From an uncultured Christensenellaceae bacterium (GTDB lineage: Bacteria; Bacillota; Clostridia; Christensenellales; Pumilibacteraceae), in assembly GCA_910588315.1 (NCBI GenBank), contig CAJUQF010000024.1, positions 1-21,684 of the forward strand: a stretch of DNA of 21,684 bases, given 5' to 3'. The stretch's first letter is position 1. Each line of letters starts with the position of its first letter. The notes under the pieces were generated by a model. It ran no database searches. It worked only from the letters and a program-made list of their open reading frames with translations, and had not been told where the DNA came from. Of the stretch, positions 8,427-14,202 are shown piece by piece. Both the position numbers and the translations under genes were made by a program.

Positions 8427-9695
8427 ATGACAGTTATTTATTCTATTCTCGGTGTTTATGTAGCTCTATGTATATCGGCGTTAATTTTATATCTGCCGAA
8501 AATCCGACAATATTTTTCGGCTTTCAAAAAACCGAAACATTTGATTGCCAAAGAAACGCGCCGTATTGCGCTTGTAATACCTGCTCGTAACGAAAGTTCA
8601 ATTATTACCGATTTACTCGATTCAATTGCAAAGCAGGATTATGATAAGGATTATTTCAGCGTATATATCATCGTAAAGGAGCCGACCGATCCAACTGTAA
8701 ATATTGCAAGTGAATTCGGTGCAAATGTATTTATTGTTTGTAATCAAAATTGCAAAGGCGCGGCATTGGACGGTTATTTTAACGCAATAAGCAAAGAAGA
8801 ATTCGAAAGTTACGAAGCGTTTGTCGTTGTCGATGCGGACGCAGTCCTTGCTCCGAATTATATAACAGAGCTTAATAATGCGCTTGAGTACGATAAGGAC
8901 ATATACAACACCAGAAAGCTTATAAAAAATTACCTTGGTGATAAAAAGACACGCTCGCTCTGGTGTAATCTGTCGGCACTCACTTATCCGATTATCGACG
9001 ATTTGGGAAATGCTTATCGCGGTAAAAAGAATATACCGTTAAATCTCTGCGGTCAAGGATTGATGGTGAGAAAACGTGCCATCGAAAAATTGGGCGGATG
9101 GCCCTACCGCAGCATGACTGAAGACTACGAAATGCGAATGGACGGTTATCTGAAAGGACTTACGGGAATGTACTATCCATACGCCGAAATTTACAGCGAA
9201 GAAGCTGTCGGCTATAAAGAGGTATACATAAGGCGTATGCGTTGGCTCACCGGATATTCGCAGTGCGATAAAAAGTATATGCACGATATACGTAAGAAGA
9301 TCAAAAATACGAGATCGCCGTTTGCGCTACGCTTCGATATGCTTTGTTATAAAGTTGCTCCTGCATTGTTTTTCGCAGCGACATTGTTGACTATGGCATG
9401 GGGTTGTATTTTAACATGGAGCTATCCTGCGTGGCAAGTGGAATCATGGATATATCTTTTTTGTATACCGTTTGCCGCGCTGTATGGTCTGTTGTATATT
9501 TATACGCTTATGGCTATGTGGTGTTACAGAGACGTATTCAAAAAAATAACGTTCGGAGAAAAGCTTGCTATGGTGTTTTGTCATCCGTTCTATCTCTTGC
9601 AATATTTGTCCATTTATGTTAAAAGCAGATTCAAAGCTAAAAAAAGCTTTGAATGGAAACAAACGGAGCGAGTTATCTATGAAAAGAAAATATAA
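8427..9695 (+). CDS. Membrane-bound processive family 2 glycosyltransferase
   Basis: This is a 422-residue GT-A fold transferase that probably polymerises or adds sugars at the cytoplasmic membrane for a surface polysaccharide. An N-terminal membrane segment (about 3-23) is followed by the GT2 domain: VIPARNE at 50-56 (nucleotide-sugar site), the metal-binding DAD at 136-138 in VVDADA, the TED acceptor motif at 231-233, and RRMRW at 269-273 where processive synthases usually have QxxRW. Hydrophobic segments at about 310-330, 342-365 and 384-398 form the C-terminal membrane part. The layout is that of the cellulose, chitin or hyaluronan synthase and poly-N-acetylglucosamine synthase superfamily. 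The product cannot be told from sequence. It is flanked by a terminator and by a promoter for the next genes, so it is probably monocistronic. Base composition is clearly more AT-rich than rpoBC. Confidence 0.85.
   Translation: MTVIYSILGVYVALCISALILYLPKIRQYFSAFKKPKHLIAKETRRIALVIPARNESSIITDLLDSIAKQDYDKDYFSVYIIVKEPTDPTVNIASEFGANVFIVCNQNCKGAALDGYFNAISKEEFESYEAFVVVDADAVLAPNYITELNNALEYDKDIYNTRKLIKNYLGDKKTRSLWCNLSALTYPIIDDLGNAYRGKKNIPLNLCGQGLMVRKRAIEKLGGWPYRSMTEDYEMRMDGYLKGLTGMYYPYAEIYSEEAVGYKEVYIRRMRWLTGYSQCDKKYMHDIRKKIKNTRSPFALRFDMLCYKVAPALFFAATLLTMAWGCILTWSYPAWQVESWIYLFCIPFAALYGLLYIYTLMAMWCYRDVFKKITFGEKLAMVFCHPFYLLQYLSIYVKSRFKAKKSFEWKQTERVIYEKKI
9629..9654. repeat. Perfect 10-bp inverted repeat in the 3' end of the glycosyltransferase gene
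   Basis: ATTCAAAGCT (9629-9638) and AGCTTTGAAT (9645-9654) are separated by AAAAAA. It lies inside the coding sequence, about 40 nt before the stop. No T-run follows on the plus strand. Confidence 0.6.
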
Positions 9696-9737
9696 TGAGA
9701 TAATTTACGGTTATTCGGTAAGATAATTATTTGTAAA

Positions 9738-9757
9738 TTCGTTGCGCTCGCGACGAA
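9738..9757. repeat. Intergenic hairpin after the glycosyltransferase
   Basis: TTCGTTGC (9738-9745) pairs with GCGACGAA (9750-9757) with one G-U pair and a GCTC loop. No T-run follows, so it is a poor terminator but could stabilise the mRNA end. The rest of 9696-9881 holds no gene. A TATAAT at 9827-9832 has no acceptable -35. Confidence 0.45.
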
Positions 9758-9881
9758 ATAAATCTGTAGTCGGAGCGTACATGCGATATGCAAAAATTCT
9801 TTATGCTTATTTGATAAAATTTTTGTTATAATAGAATATAAGCAGTTAAGTTGTGATTTGATTGCGGAATTGCTTACGTGC

Positions 9882-9910
9882 TTGATTTGGCGCAAAAAAT
9901 TTGATATAAT
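9882..9910 (+). promoter_or_regulatory. Promoter of the two-component operon
   Basis: TTGATT (9882-9887), a 17-bp spacer and TATAAT (9905-9910) predict a start near 9917. This argues against translation from the upstream ATG at 9858 or from the ATG at 9909 inside the -10 box. Confidence 0.7.
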
Positions 9911-9935
9911 GGAGAAAACAATGCCGGAGAAAGTT

Positions 9936-10607
9936 ATGAACAATATTCTTGTCGTAGAAGACGACGGCAAAATGAACAGTATTCTTTGTTCGCATCTTAA
10001 TAAAAACGGTTATCGTGCGATAGGGTGTATAAATCCTATCGAGGCGTACGATTTGTTATACGGTTCGCAGTTTGATATGATAATATCCGATATTATGATG
10101 CCGCAGGTTGACGGTTTCGAGTTCGCCGAAAAGATTCGCCAAACAAATAAGGAAATACCTATATTGTTTATGACATCGCTCGACGATTTTAAATCCAAAC
10201 AAAAAGGATTTAAGGCGGGGATAGACGATTATATGGTGAAACCCGTCGATTTGGACGAAGTGCTGTTGAGAATCAGTGCTCTTTTGCGGCGGGCTAAAAT
10301 CAATTCCGCCAACGAAATTGTTATAGGCGACGTAAAACTTGTCAGGGACGAAATGACGGTTTATGTAAATGGAGAAGAAATGCCCGTTATGCCGAGAGAA
10401 TTTCAGATCCTTTATAAACTGCTTTCTTATCCCAAAAAAATATTTACGCGGAGCGAACTTGTTGACGAGTACTGGGGCATGGAAGGCGATACAGGGTTGA
10501 GAACAGTGGACGTTTACGTTACGAAATTACGTAAAGTTTTTGCCGATTGCAAAAACTTCGAAATCGTAACCGTACACGGTTTCGGTTATAAAGCGGTGAT
10601 AAAATGA
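9936..10607 (+). CDS. OmpR/PhoB-family response regulator
   Basis: This is a DNA-binding response regulator of 223 residues, partner of the kinase that follows. The receiver domain (about 1-112) has the acidic pair in VVEDD (8-10), phospho-acceptor D52 in SDIMMP, T80 and K102 in VKP. The C-terminal winged-helix domain (about 125-222) ends in the typical pattern RTVDVYVTKLRKVF ... VHGFGYKA. I chose the ATG at 9936 because the protein then begins MNNILVVEDD as in the family, GGAG sits 6 nt upstream (9926-9929), and it lies 19 nt after the predicted transcript start. An ATG at 9921 is possible, and longer forms would overlap the promoter. The stop overlaps the kinase start as ATGA, indicating translational coupling. 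The target genes are unknown. The glycosyltransferase just upstream is a candidate by position only. Confidence 0.93.
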   Translation: MNNILVVEDDGKMNSILCSHLNKNGYRAIGCINPIEAYDLLYGSQFDMIISDIMMPQVDGFEFAEKIRQTNKEIPILFMTSLDDFKSKQKGFKAGIDDYMVKPVDLDEVLLRISALLRRAKINSANEIVIGDVKLVRDEMTVYVNGEEMPVMPREFQILYKLLSYPKKIFTRSELVDEYWGMEGDTGLRTVDVYVTKLRKVFADCKNFEIVTVHGFGYKAVIK

Positions 10608-11665
10608 AAAGAGAAAAACAAAAGAGCAAAATGCGGGATAAGCGTATAAATGCTCCGTTCGTATCATGGCAGTTTTATTTGATTATATTCGTCGTCGTAC
10701 TGTTTTTTGCGATCGACGAGTATTTTATCGTTGCATATTGCAAGGATTATTTGGAGTCGTTCGTTCCGCTTATAATACTCTATATTTTTTCGAGCAGTGT
10801 AATTATTACATTGGTCGTTAGTTTGATACGTAAATTTGTGTGGAATAAACCGATCAAATATATTGCAGAAGCTGCCAAAAAAGTCGCGGGCGGCGATTAT
10901 TCCGTAAGAGTAAGGTCTATGCGCAAGGACGGTAAAAAGGACGAAGTCGAAGTGTTAATCGATGACTTCAATCGCATGACGGAAGAACTTTCCGGTACGG
11001 AAATTTTGAAAGGAGATTTTATATCCAATGTATCGCATGAAATCAAATCGCCGCTTGCAGTTATACAGAGTTATGTTCAAAGCCTGCAATCGGATGATCT
11101 TACCACCGGTGAACGACGGGAATATTTAAGCACTATTATGCAGGCAACAAAGCGCATGAACGCTATGATTGCAAATATATTAAAACTGAATAAACTTGAA
11201 AACCAAAGCATCATTTCGGATGCAACGGACTATCAGCTCGGAGAGCAGCTGCGTCAATGCGCTTTGGGATTCATGGAAATATGGGAAAAGAAAAATATAG
11301 ACTTTAAAATCAATGTATGCGACGTTGCGGTTCATCACGATGCCACACTATTGGAACTTGTATGGAATAACTTATTGTCAAACGCAATAAAATTCACTGA
11401 GAATTTCGGTAGAATTGCTTTGACGTCGAAGGAACAAGCCGGATACGTTTATGTTACTGTAAAAGACAGCGGATGCGGAATGAGCGATGAAACGCTTAAA
11501 AGAATATACGATAAATTCTATCAGGGTGACACTTCACACTCTACCGAAGGCAACGGACTCGGAATGCCGATGGTAAAAAAAGTGTTGGAGCTTGAAAACG
11601 GTGAAATATCCGTTATAAGTAAAATAGGGGAAGGTTCTGAATTTACAGTAAAAATACCGGTATGA
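10604..11665 (+). CDS. Membrane sensor histidine kinase
   Basis: This is a 353-residue sensor kinase that should phosphorylate the regulator encoded just upstream. Two membrane helices (about 23-43 and 53-75) leave only some ten residues outside, so it probably senses within the membrane or through a partner protein, like the short-loop kinases of Firmicutes. A HAMP-like linker (about 80-130) leads to the dimerisation domain with H145 in SNVSHEIKSPL, and then the ATPase domain with N-box WNNLLSNAIK (N256, N260), G1 box DSGCGMS (288-294) and G2 box GNGLGM (316-321). All catalytic motifs are intact. The start ATG overlaps the stop of the response regulator by 4 nt. Intramembrane-sensing kinases often respond to cell-wall stress. 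That role here is inference. Confidence 0.93.
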   Translation: MKREKQKSKMRDKRINAPFVSWQFYLIIFVVVLFFAIDEYFIVAYCKDYLESFVPLIILYIFSSSVIITLVVSLIRKFVWNKPIKYIAEAAKKVAGGDYSVRVRSMRKDGKKDEVEVLIDDFNRMTEELSGTEILKGDFISNVSHEIKSPLAVIQSYVQSLQSDDLTTGERREYLSTIMQATKRMNAMIANILKLNKLENQSIISDATDYQLGEQLRQCALGFMEIWEKKNIDFKINVCDVAVHHDATLLELVWNNLLSNAIKFTENFGRIALTSKEQAGYVYVTVKDSGCGMSDETLKRIYDKFYQGDTSHSTEGNGLGMPMVKKVLELENGEISVISKIGEGSEFTVKIPV

Positions 11666-11701
11666 AACCGCAAATTATTTTACGGCAAAATTAGATTTAT
11701 T

Positions 11702-11720
11702 CGGACGGCAGTTCGTTTTT
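11702..11720 (+). terminator. Weak terminator after the kinase gene
   Basis: CGGAC (11702-11706) pairs with GTTCG (11711-11715), including one G-U pair, with a GGCA loop and TTTTT at 11716-11720. It is short but well placed, 37 nt after the stop and before the convergent HxlR gene. Confidence 0.4.
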
Positions 11721-11736
11721 GTGTATTGCCTTATCT

Positions 11737-12105
11737 CTAATTGCATTTTTGACATTGCACAAGCGTGTGTTCGGAATCTTCGTTATAGAAAATACCCGCC
11801 CATTTGCAAATGCTTTGCAGAATAGGAACGATAGAAAGTCCTTTTTTCGTTAAACAATATTCCACATGCGGCGGAATCTCGTCGAAAGATTTGCGCTCCA
11901 CGATATCGGATTTTATAAGTTCTTTCAATGTAGAGGCTAGAACGGCATCTGTGATATTTGCCATTTCTTTTCTGAGTTCGCTATAACGCAACGTCTGCAT
12001 TTCTGCAAGCACGCAGATAATGCGTGATTTCCATTTTCCGCCGAATATTTCCAAACCGTATTCTAACGGACAACGGATATCCTTTTCTGATTTCGGCTGA
12101 TACAT
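11737..12105 (-). CDS. HxlR-family transcriptional regulator
   Basis: This is a small winged-helix regulator of 122 residues on the minus strand. It shows the family signature: RCPLEYGLEIFGGKWK near the N-terminus with C12, the recognition region ITDAVLASTLKEL, and IPPHVEYCLTKKG in the wing, followed by a C-terminal dimerisation helix. In several HxlR relatives (for example YodB and HypR) the N-terminal Cys senses quinones, disulfide stress or aldehydes, and C12 sits at that place. An additional CQKC pair ends the protein and could bind metal or take part in redox sensing. The start has AGGAG (complement of 12115-12119) 9 nt upstream. It is divergent from the small barrel protein at 12278, with a shared control region containing two inverted repeats. 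It probably represses that gene and itself. Confidence 0.92.
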   Translation of the reverse strand: MYQPKSEKDIRCPLEYGLEIFGGKWKSRIICVLAEMQTLRYSELRKEMANITDAVLASTLKELIKSDIVERKSFDEIPPHVEYCLTKKGLSIVPILQSICKWAGIFYNEDSEHTLVQCQKCN

Positions 12106-12134
12106 ATCTATTTTCTCCTATCATTATTGTAAGT

Positions 12135-12185
12135 AAGTATAGCATAATACTTTTTATAAAGCAATTTACTATTAAAATAAATAGT
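12135..12185. promoter_or_regulatory. Two candidate HxlR operators in the divergent region
   Basis: Two perfect inverted repeats with identical geometry lie between the divergent genes: AAGTAT-N6-ATACTT (12135-12152) and ACTATT-N6-AATAGT (12168-12185). Their centres are 33 bp apart, about three helical turns. AT-rich half-sites of the TACT/AGTA kind are known for YodB-type HxlR proteins. The first covers the HxlR -10 and the second lies just upstream of its -35. Confidence 0.5.
12136..12164 (-). promoter_or_regulatory. Promoter of the HxlR gene
   Basis: On the minus strand, TTGCTT (12164-12159), a 17-bp spacer and TATACT (12141-12136) predict a transcript start near 12129. The -10 box lies inside the inverted repeat 12135-12152, as expected for autorepression. 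Confidence 0.55.
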
Positions 12186-12230
12186 TACTAATAAATTTCC
12201 TAATGTATTTTTAAGTTGCGGCGGATATGA

Positions 12231-12253
12231 TATAATTATATTGCTCAGTGAGC
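12231..12253 (+). promoter_or_regulatory. -10 box and palindrome upstream of the small barrel gene
   Basis: TATAAT (12231-12236) has a poor -35 (TTTTTA, 12208-12213, 17-bp spacing). At the predicted transcript start is GCTCA-G-TGAGC (12243-12253), a perfect palindrome that could be a repressor site or an early hairpin. Confidence 0.45.
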
Positions 12254-12277
12254 GAAATAAAATTTTAGGAGAAAAAA

Positions 12278-12568
12278 ATGAAAGTAAAAGCATATCTCGA
12301 AATCACGATGAAAATCGATGAAGCAAACCGTCCTGCCGCGGCAAAAGTCTATACGGATTATCGCGGTTCGTTCTTAAAAGAAATTAATGGTGCGCTTACG
12401 AAAGATTTGCTGATCCGCGACGAAGATGTACAGGTACTTCACGGGTTTGACAGCGCGGAACATGCCGCAGCATATCTCGAAAGCGATATGTTTAAAAATG
12501 ACGTGTTCGTCGGTTTGAAACCTCTTTGGAGCGACGATCCTTGTGTAAGAATTTACACCGTAGCATAG
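12278..12568 (+). CDS. Small dimeric alpha-beta barrel protein, monooxygenase-like
   Basis: This is a 96-residue protein with AGGAG 6 nt upstream of the ATG. Its alternation of strand-like (MKVKAYLEITMKI, VQVLHGF, CVRIYTV) and amphipathic helical segments (PAAAKVYTDYRGSFLKEI, AEHAAAYLES) over about 95 residues fits the dimeric alpha-beta barrel superfamily, which includes antibiotic-biosynthesis-type monooxygenases and related small enzymes. I see no family-specific catalytic motif. The gene is divergent from an HxlR regulator. HxlR proteins often control nearby small redox or quinone-handling enzymes, so a detoxification role is a reasonable guess. It is closed by a very strong hairpin and is therefore monocistronic. 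The enzyme activity is not established. Confidence 0.6.
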   Translation: MKVKAYLEITMKIDEANRPAAAKVYTDYRGSFLKEINGALTKDLLIRDEDVQVLHGFDSAEHAAAYLESDMFKNDVFVGLKPLWSDDPCVRIYTVA

Positions 12569-12575
12569 AAAAATG

Positions 12576-12619
12576 ATCAAAAGCGAAGCATACGGCACGT
12601 ATGCTTCGCTTTTGATTTT
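12576..12619 (+). terminator. Terminator with a 19-bp perfect stem
   Basis: Positions 12576-12594 and 12598-12616 are exact reverse complements (start ATCAAAAGCG, end CGCTTTTGAT) with a GCA loop. Only three to four T follow (12616-12619). It ends the small barrel gene and isolates the sigma factor operon. Confidence 0.75.
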
Positions 12620-12759
12620 ACGAAGAACCACCGACGAAGAAACTATAAACAAACGTGTCGTTTTGAAAACAACAAGATCAATATAAGACTGTAAATGTCG
12701 AGATGTGTATCAATATGTCACTGAAGAATAACCAAAACAAATTTGATTTTGTTTTATTC

Positions 12760-12788
12760 TTGACAAAACGCCTTATCGGTTATATAAT
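12760..12788 (+). promoter_or_regulatory. Consensus sigma-A promoter of the sigma-factor operon
   Basis: TTGACA (12760-12765), 17 bp and TATAAT (12783-12788) form a perfect consensus. The predicted transcript start is 12795, one base before the ATG at 12796. A second TATAAT (12792-12797) overlaps that ATG. Confidence 0.82.
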
Positions 12789-12795
12789 CATTATA

Positions 12796-13344
12796 ATGAC
12801 GGAAGAAATGCGCAACAGGATAAGCGCGCTCATAGTGATGATCGCAAAGGGAAACGACGGTGCGGCGGCGGAGCTGGCGTATCTTGTTTCCGCGCGCATG
12901 CTTTCCGTCGCGCGATCCGTTCTTCACGATAAGGCTAAGGCAGAGGACGCAGTGCAGGACAGCTTTATTCGCATTTTCGAGAATGCGAATAAGTTTAAAA
13001 GCGGCACCAACGGCTATGCCTGGATATGCAAGATCGTGCAAAACACCGCGCTCAATATGTTGCGTCGCGACCGCGCGTCAGTCGATCTCGACGAATGTTT
13101 CTATCTGGCGGACGAAACAGACGTTGCATCGCGCTCGGCGCAAAGTCTCGCCGTAGAGCAGGTGATGAGCGTGCTTGATATTCCGGAAAAGCGGCTTATA
13201 TATCAAAAGTATTTCATGGATTTTACCGTGCGCGACAGCGCGAAAAGTTTGGGACTTTCAAAGTCCGCCGCAGCGCGCAAAATAGTTGCGGCAGAAAATA
13301 AAATGCGCGAATACATAAGTTCGCGGGACAAAAACGGGCAATAA
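12796..13344 (+). CDS. ECF-type RNA polymerase sigma factor
   Basis: This is a 182-residue alternative sigma factor of the extracytoplasmic-function type. Region 2 spans about 20-95, with AEDAVQDSFIRIFENA (core-binding, 49-64) and the -10-reading helix ending in NTALNMLRRDR (83-93). Region 4 spans about 118-175, with the helix-turn-helix VRDSAKSLGLSKSAAARKI (145-163). The frame is open up to an ATG at 12703, but that start would place the promoter inside the gene, and the extra residues (FDFVLFLTKRLIGYIIII) are not sigma-like. I therefore start at 12796, where the mRNA would be leaderless. An ATG at 12808 is the alternative. The next gene follows after 15 nt and encodes a membrane protein of anti-sigma type. 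The sequence is divergent within the family, and I cannot assign a named ECF group. Confidence 0.88.
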   Translation: MTEEMRNRISALIVMIAKGNDGAAAELAYLVSARMLSVARSVLHDKAKAEDAVQDSFIRIFENANKFKSGTNGYAWICKIVQNTALNMLRRDRASVDLDECFYLADETDVASRSAQSLAVEQVMSVLDIPEKRLIYQKYFMDFTVRDSAKSLGLSKSAAARKIVAAENKMREYISSRDKNGQ

Positions 13345-13359
13345 AGGTTTGTATAAGTG

Positions 13360-14061
13360 ATGAACGACAAAGACAAAGATATTCAACAGCTTTTCGACGG
13401 CTATGCGGATTCGCTGGAAACGCGTCCGGACCTTGCCGACGCCGCGCGCGATAAACTGCGTGCCGTTTCGCCCGCGCCGAAAAAGCGCAAGACTGCGCTT
13501 TGGGTATCTCTTGCGAGCGTGGGTTCTGCGGCGATGTGCGCGCTGGTGGTTATTGCGGCGGTAAATCTTGTCGGGAAGGTCGATAACAGTCTGCCGTCCG
13601 ATCAGTCGCCGAGCGAGCCGGATAATCCTCTGCCGTCCGTATCTTATACGATAAACCAAGTTCGTGCCGAGCGCGTCGATACGGGTTTTATGGAAAACTA
13701 TATCGATATGGTCGGAGCATCCGCTTACGGCGACGTGTTTGCCGAAAACTATTACGCATGTTATCTTAAAGACAGCGAAACGCTTGTTTACGTTAAAGCC
13801 GTATTCGGCGTGGATACCGGCTACGGCAATATCGAAATGAGCGTGATAGTCGAAAACACCGGCTACGAGCGCGACGATCTAAAATCGAAATATTCGGGAT
13901 ATCGAAAAGGCGAGTATACGTACAGGACCGAGTTCGTGCGCGGCGAGTACGTCACTTACGCGTTTTATTCGGACAAAGACTATCGCTATTACGTGTCGGC
14001 AATGGGTAACGTCGACGGCGCGCAGAATATCGCGCGCAAGCTTATCGGCGACAAAAAATAA
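13360..14061 (+). CDS. Probable anti-sigma factor, single-pass membrane protein
   Basis: This is a 233-residue protein directly behind the sigma factor gene. A cytoplasmic N-terminal part of about 45 residues (IQQLFDGYADSLETRPDLADAARDKL) is helical and charged. One membrane helix spans about 45-70. The outer part of about 160 residues starts with a Ser/Pro-rich linker and is rich in Tyr, Asp and Gly (GDVFAENYYACYLKD, YRKGEYTYRTEFV). This layout and position are typical of a membrane anti-sigma factor that holds the sigma factor until an envelope signal arrives. The zinc-binding HxxxCxxC motif of ZAS-type anti-sigma factors is absent. AAAGG (13343-13347) overlaps the sigma stop. A GTG at 13357 is better spaced than the ATG at 13360, so the start is uncertain by one codon. 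The role is inferred from context. Confidence 0.65.
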   Translation: MNDKDKDIQQLFDGYADSLETRPDLADAARDKLRAVSPAPKKRKTALWVSLASVGSAAMCALVVIAAVNLVGKVDNSLPSDQSPSEPDNPLPSVSYTINQVRAERVDTGFMENYIDMVGASAYGDVFAENYYACYLKDSETLVYVKAVFGVDTGYGNIEMSVIVENTGYERDDLKSKYSGYRKGEYTYRTEFVRGEYVTYAFYSDKDYRYYVSAMGNVDGAQNIARKLIGDKK

Positions 14062-14086
14062 TGCCGAAAGATTTTTAAAAAAGTTT

Positions 14087-14111
14087 TGTAAGATATGGGA
14101 CAAAAGACGAC
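14087..14111 (+). promoter_or_regulatory. Candidate ECF-sigma promoter for the VWA lipoprotein gene
   Basis: TGTAAG (14087-14092), 15 bp and CGAC (14108-14111) resemble ECF promoters of Firmicutes (for example TGAAAC-N16-CGAC/CGTA). No sigma-A-like -10 is visible in 14062-14202. The predicted start is near 14116-14118, where the first leader hairpin begins. This is inferred from pattern only. Confidence 0.35.
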
Positions 14112-14115
14112 CGAG

Positions 14116-14189
14116 CCGTGTTGTAATTACAAATAACGCGGCGAAAGCCGCTATCCGAGCGGTGCGCATACATATCGCCGTCACTCGGA
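14116..14189 (+). promoter_or_regulatory. Structured leader of the VWA lipoprotein gene
   Basis: Three hairpins follow one another. CCGTGTT (14116-14122) pairs with AACGCGG (14135-14141) with one G-U pair. GCGGC (14138-14142) pairs with GCCGC (14147-14151) around a GAAA tetraloop. TCCGAG (14154-14159) pairs with CTCGGA (14184-14189). The first two share 14138-14141 and exclude each other. A 12-nt palindrome TTGTAATTACAA lies at 14121-14132. The last hairpin ends next to the ribosome binding site AAAGGAG (14190-14196), so it could influence translation. Confidence 0.5.
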
Positions 14190-14202
14190 AAAGGAGTATC
14201 TC

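Noticed and set aside
9858..9935. Longer N-terminus for the response regulator
   Set aside because: The extension covers the promoter 9882-9910 and adds residues not found in the family. The ATG at 9936 with GGAG gives the standard N-terminus.
12108..12293. Minus-strand open frame of 61 residues in the divergent region
   Set aside because: It overlaps both promoters and the operators, is AT-rich with low complexity and has no ribosome binding site.
12703..12795. Longer N-terminus for the sigma factor
   Set aside because: It would place a perfect sigma-A promoter inside the gene. The added residues are hydrophobic and unlike sigma region 1 or 2.
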